From Heterohyrax brucei (lineage: Eukaryota; Chordata; Mammalia; Hyracoidea; Procaviidae), in contig CM053154.1 in NCBI GenBank assembly GCA_028571685.1, forward strand, positions 4,001,001-4,065,000: a stretch of DNA of 64,000 nucleotides. The letters run 5' to 3'. Made by a program: the position numbers and the translations under genes. Of the stretch, positions 11,925-22,466 are shown in pieces. The notes beneath the pieces are model-generated. The model was given only the letters and a program-made list of their open reading frames with translations. It made no database searches and had not been told where the DNA came from. The first letter of the stretch is position 1; every line of letters starts with the position of its first letter.

Positions 11925-12550
11925 CGCACCACACACATACACAAGGACACACATGTACACACACCAATGTACCACACCCCACATGTACTACACATGTGTG
12001 TGCACACTCACACCCTGCACACCACGTCACACACAGCACACACAGATCTCAAAGATTTTTATCTCTCGTTTGCATGAGACAACAGACCACAACAGACACT
12101 CTGCACCCGTTATACTGCATACACATACACACTGACACACACCGTGCACGTCTCACATACACACTCGCATCCCACACAGACTGCACACATGTATGCCATG
12201 CATGTACATACACTCACACCCCACACACCTTTCCCGCACATTCCCACATCCTCACATATACCACACATATAAATACATACAATGTATACATATGCTCATG
12301 TGGACACACTAACACATATTCAAATACACATCCACACATACACATGTGCTCTACACTCATAAATACATATACACATGCATGCACACATACACTACACACA
12401 CACATACAATGCACACATAGGCACATATGAACAAGGAGCATACATATGCTCTCACATACATTCACACACACATTCACACATCACACACACACGCACCCAC
12501 ACACACTCTCATGAACATATGCACACACACAAGCACTTATGTGCACATGT
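11925..12550. repeat. Long compound CA-rich microsatellite
   Basis: About 620 bp of imperfect alternating purine-pyrimidine DNA, made of 'cacaca', 'cataca' and 'catgta' units with islands of other sequence. Threonine/histidine-rich frames on plus and cysteine/valine-rich frames on minus come only from this composition. It is heavily interrupted, so it is probably old. It resembles the blocks at 32620-33205 (same strand) and 23400-23765 (TG on the plus strand). Confidence 0.85.
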
Positions 12551-13455
12551 ATACTTCCGGGAGGCCAGTTGTGGTGTGAGTGCCTTGGCACACTGCTGAC
12601 ATGGTGGAGACAGGGGCATGTGGCGCATTCTTGGCTGTACCGACATTTGGCCGGAGCGTCTGGAGACCTGGCTTTCCTTGTAAAATTGTGAGCCCACTCG
12701 ACCGGGGCGTCCCTGGGAGGATCTTGGGTGTACACGCTGGTGCACATGCTGGACAGGTAGCCCTTTCTGTTAGGACTTGCTCTGCCATGCCATGTGATAG
12801 CAAGGTCATAGTCTACTCTTTCGGGGCTCCTAAAGATGGGTGGCTGGGGCAGGACTATGTCTAGGGAGGCACAGGTTTCGGGGGCCCGTCTGGTTCTAGA
12901 TTCACCGGGAGAAGGGCACACCTATCTGGGAGTCCCACCCTGGAGATCAAGTCCCTGTATGCATATGGTGGCAGGTCTTTTCAGCATGCTTTTGTGGCTC
13001 CAATCGCCCTGATTGTCAAATGCTGGCACTAGGACCCTTTCTTATTTTCTGACTAACCATAGAGTTCTGTCAGTGTTTCTCAGGTGTCTGTGCCTTCACT
13101 GATCCCCCAAATACTTATAGAGCACACACATACACCTACAGACATACACGCCCACTCACACACACAGACACGCACAGACACACACACATCCCTAAAATGG
13201 GATCTCATGCTCTTCGGCACAGTCCACCCTCCTGTTTCGTTGTCTAGAATTCTCACTGGCCGTCTCGCACAAGGGATGGCCCAGTGTCCTGCATGGATAC
13301 TTCACGCCCCCACCTGGGGTGGGCCCTGTCAGGCTTGACCCGTGAGAACCTGCTGTGAGCAGCCCCCAGGGAACCCAGTGGCTCCCATGTGCTTTAGACA
13401 CGATCACTGGGATGGGTAGGGATGGACTGCAGAATGAGCAAAGTACACACGGGTG
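12551..13455. other. Unique DNA with a short CA/CAGA microsatellite
   Basis: Mostly single-copy sequence. A short microsatellite of 'cacaca' and 'cagaca' units occupies about 13120-13190. No exon is evident. Confidence 0.5.
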
Positions 13456-13832
13456 TGCTTGTGTCAGGTATTCTTTAATCTTTAAGGTGACATCTTTATG
13501 TTTCAGCACTGTAAAGAGGTCTTTTGCAGCAGAGTTTCCCAACGCAACGAGTCTTTTGATTTCGTGACTGCTGCTTCCATGGATGTTGATTGTGGAACCA
13601 AGTAAACTGAAATCCTTGACAACCTCAGTCCTTTCTCCATTTATCATGACATTGCTTACTGCTTCAGTGTGTGAGGATTTTTCTTTTCTTGATATTAAAG
13701 TACATCCTGTACAGAAAGCTGTGGTCTTTGATCTTTATCAGTAAGTGTTCCAAATCTTCTTCACTTTCAGCAAGCAAGGTTGTGCTGTCTGCATAATGCG
13801 GGTTGTTAACGAGACTTCCTCCAGTATGGTGC
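13456..13832 (-). repeat. RTE LINE fragment (3' ORF part), antisense
   Basis: Antisense to the 3' part of the RTE open reading frame. Landmarks on the plus strand are 'aaggtgacatctttatg', 'cactgtaaagaggtcttttg', 'ctgcttccatggatgttgat' and 'gtggtctttgatctttatc'. Then comes 'caagcaaggttgtgctgtc', which is antisense to the reverse-transcriptase 'ADDTTLL' region. The order agrees with the sense copies at 25508 and 58650-59000. The 3' end of the element is missing on the left side. Confidence 0.8.
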
Positions 13833-13962
13833 TACAGCTGCTGATCAAAAGGCCTGCGGTGTGGATCCACCAGGGGCTTCTTGGTAACTCTACAGCACAG
13901 TTCTACTCGGTCCTGTAGGGTTGCTATGAGTGGGCACTGATTCAGTGGCAGGGGGCTTGCTT
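13833..13962 (+). repeat. Afrotherian SINE, 5'-truncated
   Basis: Starts at 'gctgctgatcaaaagg', continues with the B-box area 'gtgtggatccaccagg', then 'cacagttctactcggtcct' and 'gtagggttgctatgagtggg'. It directly abuts the antisense RTE fragment. The first part of the tRNA-like head is absent. Confidence 0.75.
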
Positions 13963-13994
13963 CTGATGTATCGATTAGCAGTCTGATAATGCCT

Positions 13995-14060
13995 CTCATG
14001 ATAATGCATTGAGCTCTTACACACTGAATACTTTACACATTCCGTGAAACTTATGAGAGC
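13995..14060 (-). repeat. MIR SINE fragment, antisense
   Basis: 'gcattgagctcttacacac' followed by 'gaatactttacacattcc' resembles the reverse complement of the MIR 3' region (growth-order 'ttgagcgcttac...ctttaca'). It is short and diverged. Confidence 0.4.
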
Positions 14061-15040
14061 TGGAACTACATCAGACTGCCAAGTTTATTGGGGCCTCCAG
14101 ATTCTCCTCTTCTGGCTGAATGCTGTCTCACTGCTCCTCTATTGTACGTTTTAGTGGAAAAGAATTTTCCTTCTCTGACTCACACAGGTTCTGGCTTCTG
14201 TGGGGACTTACTGTATTAACATTTGGATATTTTAGTATGTACTTCTCTTGGATGCATGGCATAGTCTGAGTTTCAGAAAGTCAAAAGAAAACCCTTGGGT
14301 ATTAAAACAACAAATGCATTAGAATCTCAGCTCCCTGCAATGTCACAGGGTGATTCAGAAAACATTAGCTTAAAGAAGACTTGTGTTTTAGGGCACCGGT
14401 CCCAGTACATCCCATGTAACACTTTCATTGCTATAACAATACAGCATCCTTCAGTCAACAACTTGGTGACTTCTGTTGCCCCAGTCATGTTGTCCCGCCG
14501 TCACCACTGTGTTAGCACCCACAGGACACACAGAACAGGGACCTGTTGGTCCTCAGGCTGCCTGAGGACTCTTCTCTCCCCAGAGGACATTCACCTGTTG
14601 GATCTGGTCCTCTCTAGACATCACCGCTGAGCATAGGGGAACACTTTCTGTGTTTCTGAGTTGTGCGCATGTATCTAGAAGCCACATGAACCCTAATGGG
14701 ACCCACCGTGTCCTGGGGAGGTGATTCCCAAGGTCTGCCACTTCTCCTCATTAATCTGGGCCATCTCAGCATTGGCACGGTTGGCCTGGATCTTTTTGTG
14801 CATCGGAAGCGAATAGGCAGGCTCCCTGCCACGTGACAAGCCCTCACCCTCCTGTGGGCACAGACAGAAGCTGCTGTGGGAAGTGCAGTGTGGGTGGATA
14901 CCGGAGTGTGCTGGGATAGTTTGCTAAAAAAGACTGTGGCTCAGCGTTTTGGCAAGAGCCGTGATGAGGAGGCCCGTTCATTTGTTTACCTTCCCTGCTA
15001 GAAAGGACCCAGGAGGCAGGCAGCCCAGACGTGGAGAGTA
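14061..15040. other. Unique non-coding DNA, no gene seen
   Basis: No recognised repeat or exon. It borders the enhancer-like block that starts near 15040. Confidence 0.35.
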
Positions 15041-15720
15041 AACGGAGAGCTGGGAGCGGAGTTTGGCTCGTGTTATATTGATTTTGGCAAAAGCGCTGCG
15101 TGAAAAATTATGCCTCAGATAAAAATAAATTATAATCTACAAGTATTTGAATGAGAAAGGTTCCCTGTGAAAACTTAATAAATGAATGCTAATTCGGTTA
15201 GCGATTTGTAGCCCGCAACGTGACCAGCCGTGTTGCTCTGTAGAGCTGGTCTTGGAGACGATTGCATAACCCACGAAGCAATTCTTCACCAAGTGCATAA
15301 AAGTGTCGGCTTATGTATAATTTATTCGGCATAGGTTAGTTATGGTCTGCTTAATAGTATTTAATGCTGTCGAATGACATCATTCTTTCATTTACCAATT
15401 GAAGACAAATAAAAAGACCAATCGAAAACATTTTATGCAAGAAGAAATATGCTTATGGAGTTTGATAAAAATTGTGGGTGACGATAAAAGATTCAGCAGG
15501 GGTGGTATCCTGAAAAGGTTCCCGAGAACACTTACTGTGGCACAACACAGACAGTATTTACTCTATAGTTATTTTAATCGTAATTTACTTACTGAGCTAT
15601 CTAATACACTGCTAATGTGCCTTAAGCAATTCATTTTGCCGACAGCACAGTAAATTGCCACATAGCCTTGGCCCTTTATTAGTGCGATGATTAAATCCAA
15701 TTTTCGTTGTACTTACGACA
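15040..15720. promoter_or_regulatory. Candidate conserved non-coding (enhancer-like) block
   Basis: A repeat-free, A/T-rich island of about 680 bp between GC-richer flanks. It is dense in homeodomain-type cores such as 'gctaattcggttagc', 'aatacactgctaatgtg' and 'cgatgattaaatcc'. It also has 'tatgtataatttattcgg' and 'tttaatcgtaatttac'. Several CpGs survive inside A/T-rich context, which is unusual for neutrally decaying mammalian DNA. Frames are short and broken. Function and conservation are inferred from texture only; no alignment was possible. Confidence 0.4.
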
Positions 15721-18240
15721 TTTTCTCCCCTGCCTGCAGGGCATCCCTGTGGGGGGAGAGGAGTTTCTGTTCTTCCCCTTAATCCCTCCATTTTCAACGA
15801 AGAAGTCACTCTGCGTTTTCCAGCGAGATGGGTTCCTCTGCCTCTGTTTACACTTATTTTATTTTCCTACCACATAAGATATTTTTGGTTCAGTGCAAGA
15901 AATAGGTCAAAATGTCTGAAAATGTTGTGTTAAATAAAATATGGCCCACGATCTGTCTTTATGCAGTGAAAGCACTGCATAAAGAAAACCTAGCCTCTGC
16001 ACTGTGTGTACATGTCAGTGTGTGCGGGGTCCTGTAAGAAACTAAAGATTGACTTCCTGTAGGGTGGGGCCGGAACACTCCCCTGCGCTAACGCTGTGGG
16101 TGTATTCTCCTAGGGTATGCAACTGTTTTAGTTAATCTTGCAAAGCAAGCTGAGGTGCCATTTCTCGAAAATGAAGTTACCAACTCTGGGGTGTCACGAT
16201 CCCTGGCACACACCTTTGGGCTTTCCACTGGGGGAAGCTCTGCACAGAGCAGCTTCTGTTCTGAAGCTCGGGGTTCACACGCTAGACATGCAAGTGTTTG
16301 GGAAACTCATTTAATTTGCAAATGATAGCCAAGTGAATTTCCCTCTAAGCTGGAGCTGGGTCCAGTGGTCTCCCTTCAGTCCAGGGAGACACTTTGCAGG
16401 CTTGACCTGAGAGCTGGAATCGGTCTTGCATTAAACAAAGAGCTCTGACTAAAGCCTGGTCCTGCCATCCACCAGCAGTGTAGCAGGCCAAGCCCCTGCC
16501 CCTCTTGGGTCAGACTCCTAGGAAAGGGGAGAGTTACCCTCTTGCCCCAAATTTCAACACCAGACAACTGGAGTTGTGTGGCTCTTGAAAGGCCGTCAGG
16601 AAACGTCCTCTGGGCAATGTCCTGGGAATAATGCGCAGGAATGGCACCTGGTGCTTGTGAACAGGATTTTCATGTCTTGAGAGTGGAGATAGCATCCTCT
16701 CTCTGGGCCACGTGGGGCATCTCTTGCAGTAGGAAGGAGATACACCCAGCCTTCTGTCTCACACATGTCCAAAGGCCATGCTGGGTTCCAGAGTGGATGA
16801 GAGGTGCTGCCATGGCCCACTGGGTCCTATCCCCTGAGTGCTGGCAGCCTGGCACCACAGCCGGCCCTTAGCTGTTCTGGCTTGACCACACTCACTGCCA
16901 GGTAGGGCTGGAGAGGGGCCACTGTGGTCCTGGCAGCCCTGGTGGCTCTCCCCATGTCCTCCTTCGGCTGCTCCCTCCTGTTCCACGTCGCTTACTCTGT
17001 CCAAGCACAGAGCACCCACTAACGGCTTCCCGGTTCCCAGGGAGCTTCCCTCTGCCCTAGTTCTTGCTGCCACCCCTCCCTGCTTCTCCCTGCTCTGATC
17101 CAGATGTTCCCGTGCTAAGGGCCATCGCTCTGGGGTCCCGCTGAGTGCGAATTCGGAAATGTGGGCTAATGGAGGCGCGGGAGCGAACGGCTGCCCCTCC
17201 CGAGCCGCGCCTCTGCGTGCCACTCAGCCTTGCTCCTCAGGCTGCGGGAGAGGGCCGGGAGGGGGCTTCTCCTTCAGTGCCAAGAGGGGGGGACCTGAGT
17301 CTGACGCGTGAATCAGTCTTTGCCTTTGAACTCACAACATAGATGTGGCCACCTGCATCAGCCACCAGATAAGGGGCTTATTCCCACTCTGTGACCCTCT
17401 CCACGGCATCCTGCTCTTTCGTGTCTTCTCAAGCCCTGTGGACATTGGGGGCTGGGGTCTAGGCCAGGAGGCGGGAGTCTGAGGGCAGCCGAGCCCTACT
17501 CCTGAGTCAGCCTCCTCAGTCACCGTGGAGACGTCCTCTTTCTTCCCAGCACCCATATCCATACACAGGGGATGGTCATACTGCCTCACAGGTCGTGTCA
17601 AAGAGGTGGCATGGGGGACAGGTACCCCTTTCACACTGTACGGGCTGATGTCTATGTGTGACATCGCTATGTAGCCCAGCTCACTGGGGAGACCTGAAAG
17701 GCAGAAAACCCAGAAAGAACCTTAGACTATGATCCACACTGTGTTCCACCTCATCCCCTGCTGTGACCGTGTTGTGTTTTTGGTGCTGGTGGGAAGGGCT
17801 CCAGCGTTGGTGAGCACAGAGAGGGTGACATGGATGTGAGCCAGGGGACGGCCAGGACTGGGATCTGGATCGGGATGGGGTGGGGGGATGTGAAGGCAGA
17901 CCTAGGCCTAGGGGTGCAGGCGAGGGCGGGGTCTACCTCGACTTCCCACTCCTCTGTGGCAGGCTGCTGATTTTTACGTGATGAGTTGTGCCCTCCCCAG
18001 AGACAGCTGAAGCCTCAGGAGGCAGTGGAAGTCTCCTGGGTAAATGATCGGCAGAGCTGCTGAATCCACCTGGTAATTTTAGAGCCAGCCTTAAAAAGAC
18101 CCATCAGAGGTGGGAGCCAAGCCAGAGTCTGGAAGTCACCCTTCTCCCCAGTGGCCGTCTTATGGGGACCGGATAACTGAAGGTAAACTCGAGTGGTGTG
18201 GTGAATTCACGATGGAACTTGGCCTCTTTGTCGTGTTCTT
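15721..18240. other. Unique, GC-richer non-coding DNA
   Basis: No recognised transposon. The stretch 17130-17300 is GC-rich with several CpGs, but short. I see no TATA or initiator context and no associated exon. Open frames up to 154 codons (16759-17223, minus) have no recognisable domain. Confidence 0.4.
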
Positions 18241-18440
18241 GTCTTTTCTTTCTGAAGATCAAAGCCGCCGTCCTTTGGAGCGATTACCTGACTAATTGCA
18301 CGGTTATAGCTGAGATGCAATTAATAGTTAAATGGCTTTTTACTGTTAAAATTCTACCTTCTCGGGGAGCTGAGAGAGGAACAATGGCTTTGCCCGAGTC
18401 TGGCTGCTGTAATATTGATACCCTTCATGAATAGTAAAAA
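18240..18440. promoter_or_regulatory. Candidate conserved non-coding block
   Basis: About 200 bp of A/T-rich, repeat-free DNA with 'gactaattgcacggttat', 'gatgcaattaatagttaaa' and 'gctgctgtaatattgatac'. This TAATTG/ATTAAT density in a single-copy setting resembles vertebrate developmental enhancers. No coding pattern is seen. Confidence 0.35.
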
Positions 18441-18665
18441 GATTGCTTCTTCTTCTTCTCTCTTTTTGTAACCTTCCTGGATTAAATTGATCTCTTTCCT
18501 ACAGGGACCGAGAGAAGTGGGTAACTTAGGAAATGGCCTAAACAGTAACTCTTGGGGATGAAATGGAAGCGGGATGGAACAATGCCTCCTGGAGACCGCA
18601 GTGCAGCAGGACACAGGCGTTTCGAATCTTCGTTTTCCTTTTCCTCTGTCTTCCAAACTCATTGC

Positions 18666-18790
18666 TGTTCAATCAACTCAAACTCACAGCGACAGAGTAG
18701 GACTGCCACACAGAGTTGCCAGAGGGATTGAACAGCTGTCCTTCTGGTGAGAAGCTGAGCTCTAAACCACTGCGCCACGTGAGCACCTAC
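18666..18790 (-). repeat. Afrotherian SINE, antisense
   Basis: The plus strand reads the SINE backwards: 'aaactcacagcgacagag', 'taggactgccacacagag', 'gattgaacagctgtccttc' (reverse B-box) and 'ctaaaccactgcgccacg' (reverse A-box). It is near full length (about 125 bp) with moderate divergence. Confidence 0.8.
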
Positions 18791-19139
18791 TCATCTTAGA
18801 CCTCAGAATGGTGTTAGACAGTTTGTCCTGTTTGTTTTTTAGTTGATGCCCCAAATCAAAGTGTCTCGTAAATTTTGGTGGGGCCTTTTTGCTGTCAGCT
18901 GTTTAACTTCATGTGACGGATTCCAAAGGGTCCCATTTAACCAGTTCCTCCCACAGCAATTCAGTCAGATGCACCCACTTGCAGGGCCCCCTCCTAGCAT
19001 CTAGCGTCTCCAGCAGCCCATTGGGCCCCAGCCCTTCTCCTCCTTGGGAAGACCGGAAAGTGGAAACATAGAAACTTCAGCAGAGCAGCCTGTGAACTGC
19101 ATTTTACAGAGAAAGATCGAGAGAAAAAGGCACCACATT

Positions 19140-19600
19140 CTCCAAAGTTGGGAGGTAGACAGCTCACGGCGTATTTTTAATTACCTGAATACCTTAGCCC
19201 AGAAAGCAGTCAGTTTACAGTTACCTTCAATACGTAGACTACAAATTATTAGTGCATAACAATGGCACCCAAGTTCTGTGGCTGGGTCTAGTAATTTTGG
19301 ATATTTTCCATGCGATTACTGCCTGCTCCATATACCTTTACTGGTTCTTTTTGAAATTAACTTAATGGCACTCTGCAGAAATGGACTGCCTACTGCGCTG
19401 AGCACTGCCTGCAAAGAGGACCGAGTTCCCACTGAGAGGCACTGATTTGGCACAGACAGAGACAGGCTGCAGCGTTCATTTACTTGAGTATCAAATTATT
19501 CAAAATCAATAATTAAAGCCTTTTTCAGCATCAGAGTCAATATTTGCTTTCAATATTTCTGATCCATTAGCACAATCGCATATTGAGAAGGGCCAGGGCC
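19140..19600. promoter_or_regulatory. Candidate conserved non-coding block
   Basis: A repeat-free stretch with 'gactacaaattattagtgc', 'ccatgcgattactgcctg', 'ttgaaattaacttaatggc' and 'caaaatcaataattaaagc'. It then has 'tgatccattagcacaatcgc'. The many ATTA/TAAT cores and the lack of transposon insertions over 450 bp suggest constraint. Like the blocks at 15.0 and 18.2 kb, it has no coding signature. Confidence 0.4.
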
Positions 19601-20167
19601 TGGCAAGTTTTGCTGCCTGTCCCTAAGCTTGCTACAGGTTCCCCTCCAGGCATCTGATCTCTTTTCCTGTCCCTGGGATCTCTGCGCAGCCCCCATTGCG
19701 TTTCTCTGCAGTCTCCGTCCTCCTTCACAGCTCCAGCGTGTTAGCAGCGTCTGATGTCTCTTGCATTGTTGTAGCTTGGTGCCTGCAGCCCTCCTGATGG
19801 CTGGGCTTCTCTGTGTGGGCAGGCTCCTGGCACAGGAAGGACACTAGTGCAATAGGCCAGCTGTGACCCCAGGATCCTGGGAAGCACCATGAGGTCCCAG
19901 CGGGGCAAAGAGCCCTAGAGTTGCTATTTGATCCAATCATTGGCCAAATCAAGAACGACGCTCATGACTAGCACTCGTTCCCACTAAATTTGCCCACATG
20001 CTCAGCCTTCCTCAAATTCCCTGAGATTTTTGAGTTCTGGACTTGAGTTTTTTTCCAGTGCCTCCACCATGGAGGAAATAAAGTTGCCATATGTAAAAGA
20101 AGCTCTGGCTTGGTGGTTTCTCTTTACGGAAAGATGTGGCAAGTGTTTAAGTAGTAGTTCTAGGGTG
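19600..20167. other. Unique non-coding DNA, no gene seen
   Basis: Single-copy sequence between an enhancer-like block and a SINE. There is no recognised repeat or exon. Confidence 0.35.
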
Positions 20168-20358
20168 GTACAAGTGCCTACCTGCTCTACTGATGCCCAA
20201 AGGTTGAAAGGTATGAGTTTGCCAGCTGGTGTCTTAGAAGAAAGGCCTGGTGCTCTACTTCTGAAAATCAGCCACGGAAAATTGTATGAAGCACAATTCT
20301 ACTCTGACACACATGGAGTTCTCATGCGTCAGAGTCTATTCAGTGGCACCTGGTTACT
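20168..20358 (+). repeat. Afrotherian SINE, 'acccagaag' subtype
   Basis: The body shows 'gatgcccaaaggttgaaagg', 'ttagaagaaaggcctggtg', 'ctacttctgaaaatcagcc' and 'agcacaattctactctgac'. The tail 'cgtcagagtctattcagtgg' follows. Same subtype as the copies at 10715 and 24140. A TG-rich microsatellite follows directly. Confidence 0.75.
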
Positions 20359-20387
20359 GGTGTTGTTTAACTCAGTCCAGTGGGACT

Positions 20388-20455
20388 GTGTGTGTGTGTG
20401 CCTGTGCCTGTGTGTGTCCTGTGTGCCTGTGCTTGTGCATGTGCTCATGTGCACG
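20388..20455. repeat. TG-rich microsatellite
   Basis: Imperfect 'tgtgtg' and 'tgtgcc' units, about 70 bp, just downstream of a SINE 3' end. A microsatellite often grows from a SINE tail. Confidence 0.8.
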
Positions 20456-20556
20456 TCTGCAGAATGAACAGGTGTTTGACACAAAGGAATGTTGTCTTCT
20501 TCAATTATTACTTGAGAAGTGCTGATGGAGAGAGCCAGCCCTCTGAGACTCGGGGG

Positions 20557-21050
20557 TGTTCTAGTCATCTAGCACTGCTATAACAGAATTACCACAAGTG
20601 GATGGCTTTAACAAAAAGAAATTTATTTTGTCACCATCCAGGAGGCTGCAAGTCCAAATTTAAGGCATCAGCTCCAGGGGAAGGCTTTCTCTGCTGGCTC
20701 TGGAAGAAGGTTTTTATCATCATTGTTCCCCTGAACTGGCAAATTCTGAGGTGCAGGGACGCTGGGTCTTTTTCAAAGGAAGTGTTCTTCTCCTGGCAAT
20801 GTTGCTTTTCAGATAACATGAGGTCCCCCACTCTCTCTGCTAGCTCCTTTCTTTTGTGTGTCAAGAGGATGCTTCAAGGCATACCATCTTGCACATTGAG
20901 TCCTGCCCCACCAACACAACACCCATCCTCCCTCGTTAACATCACAGAGGCAGGATTTGTAGCACATAGGAACACTACATAATACCAAGAATCACGGCCT
21001 AACCAAATGGCTACACACAGTTTTAGGGGGACACAATTCAATACACAATA
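20557..21050 (-). repeat. 3' LTR of the MaLR-like element
   Basis: Antisense on the plus strand. It begins 'tgttctagtcatctagcac', includes 'gaaatttattttgtcacc' and 'ggctgcaagtccaaattta', and ends near 'gggggacacaattcaatac'. Its sense strand therefore starts at the higher coordinate. It matches the partner LTR along its length with small indels. Confidence 0.75.
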
Positions 21051-21938
21051 TTCCACCCTTTGGGCCCACCAAAAATCACATCCTTGCAATATGCAAAACA
21101 TATGCATCCTGTAAGTTCAAACTCCAGAAATTCTTCATCTGTGAAATCTGGAGCACAAGTTATCTGGTTCCAAAATATAATGGCAAAATAGGCAGGCACA
21201 AGCTAGACGTTTCCATTACAAATAGGAAAAAGTACAGGGAAAGATGACAAAAAAAGCATCAACCAAATTAACAGAACATGTTACTTTAGCCCTCAAGGCT
21301 TAAAAATAATCTTCTGTTTTCTGAGACGTTTTACACAATGGCTCTCCTCTCCAGACTCTAGGTGCTGGCCACACTCTACAGTTTTTGAGCAGAGGCTTCT
21401 TGGCTGTGTGCTTCTCTACCTTCCAGGCCCACTGGGGCAGCAACTCTGCTCTCTTGGCTTCACATGCACCATTTTCCTAGTCCATCCGAGTGGTAGCTTC
21501 ACCCTTAGAAACACCAGGAGCCATGGTTACACTTTTAGAGATCACCGAGGTCATGTCTATACCTTTTGAAACCAAGGCAATTTAGCCCCACATCTCTTCA
21601 GCTTCTGCTTCCTGTGGCCTCATGGCCCAGACCTCATGTCCACATCTGCCCTGCCTGGACAGGTGTTCTAAAGCTCTGTAGCTCCAGTGACTTAAGTGCC
21701 TGGAGGCACCCTACTCTGCCAGGAAGTCTTCTGTGCACAGGCACTCAGCTCTCTCACTCCATGGGTCAGCTCCAGTGCTGTTTCTCGTTGATCTCCTGGT
21801 TCTGCTGATGCCTGTCAACTGCTGCTTCACACCATCTGTGGCTTTTTCAGTGCTAACAGTTCTCAGTTCTTTCTGAGTCTTCTATTCATTCACAGTTCCA
21901 GCATCACTTCCACATTTTAGGTATCTGTTAGGGCAGCA

Positions 21939-21955
21939 CCCTGCTCCTGGTACCA
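21939..21955 (-). other. Primer-binding site, tRNA-Leu type
   Basis: The reverse complement of this 17-mer is 'tggtaccaggagcaggg', six bases inside the 5' LTR boundary. It matches the 3' end of tRNA-Leu(UAA) with CCA added at all but two positions, as I remember that tRNA. This fits the ERVL/MaLR class, which uses leucine tRNA, and confirms the element's minus orientation. Confidence 0.65.
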
Positions 21956-21960
21956 AATTC

Positions 21961-22466
21961 TGTTTTAGTCATCTAGTGCTGCTATAACCAAAGTAGCACA
22001 AGTGGATGACTTTAATGAAGAGAAGTTTATTTCGTCACAGTCCGGTAGGATACAAGTCCTAATTCAAGGCCTCAGCTTCAGGGGAAGTCTTTCTCCATTG
22101 GCTCTGGGGGAGGGTCTTTGTCATCATTCTTCTCCTGGACTGGGAGCTTCTGAGGTGCAAAGACCCTGGGTTCTTTTCAAAAGATGTACTCTGCCCTCAG
22201 CACAGCTTCTTTTCAGATGGTATGAGGTTCCCCACTCTCTCTGCTGACTTCTTTCTTGTGTATTTCCAAATACTGCCTCAAGGCACAGTACAATCTTACA
22301 CATGGAGTCCTGCTCCACCAACACAACTACTGTCATCCTCCCTCATTAGCATTATAGAGGCAGGGTGTACATCACATAAGAGCATCACGTAATACTTAAA
22401 ATCATGGCCTAGCCAAATTGCTACATACATTTTTGGGGAGGTGGGGATATAATTCAACCCATGACA
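21961..22466 (-). repeat. 5' LTR of the MaLR-like element
   Basis: About 506 bp with TG...CA ends: plus-strand start 'tgttttagtcatctagtgc', plus-strand end 'aattcaacccatgaca'. The sense strand starts with 'tgtcatgggttgaatta', the usual MaLR/MLT1-class start. Confidence 0.75.

Larger units (their letters stand above)
20557..22466 (-). mobile_element. Complete MaLR-like LTR retroelement (two LTRs)
   Basis: Two related LTRs in the same (minus) orientation flank a 0.9-kb internal region, giving an intact 1.9-kb layout. Read on the minus strand, the 5' LTR is 22466-21961 and the 3' LTR is 21050-20557. Both LTRs share 'agtcatctag' plus 'actgctataac' or 'gtgctgctataac', the antisense poly(A)-side block. 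The internal region has no recognisable gag, protease or reverse-transcriptase reading frame, as is typical of non-autonomous ERVL-MaLR (MST/THE1-like) elements. The nominal 5-bp flanks do not match clearly. The LTRs are well diverged, so this is an old insertion with no coding capacity. Confidence 0.75.

Noticed and set aside
11925..12550. CRISPR-like array
   Set aside because: Vertebrate microsatellite with no constant repeat-spacer structure.
13192..13647. 151-codon minus-strand frame
   Set aside because: Half is an antisense RTE fragment and half is unique DNA, so it is a chance fusion.
17130..17300. Possible CpG island promoter
   Set aside because: Too short, and no initiator, TATA context or downstream exon is visible.
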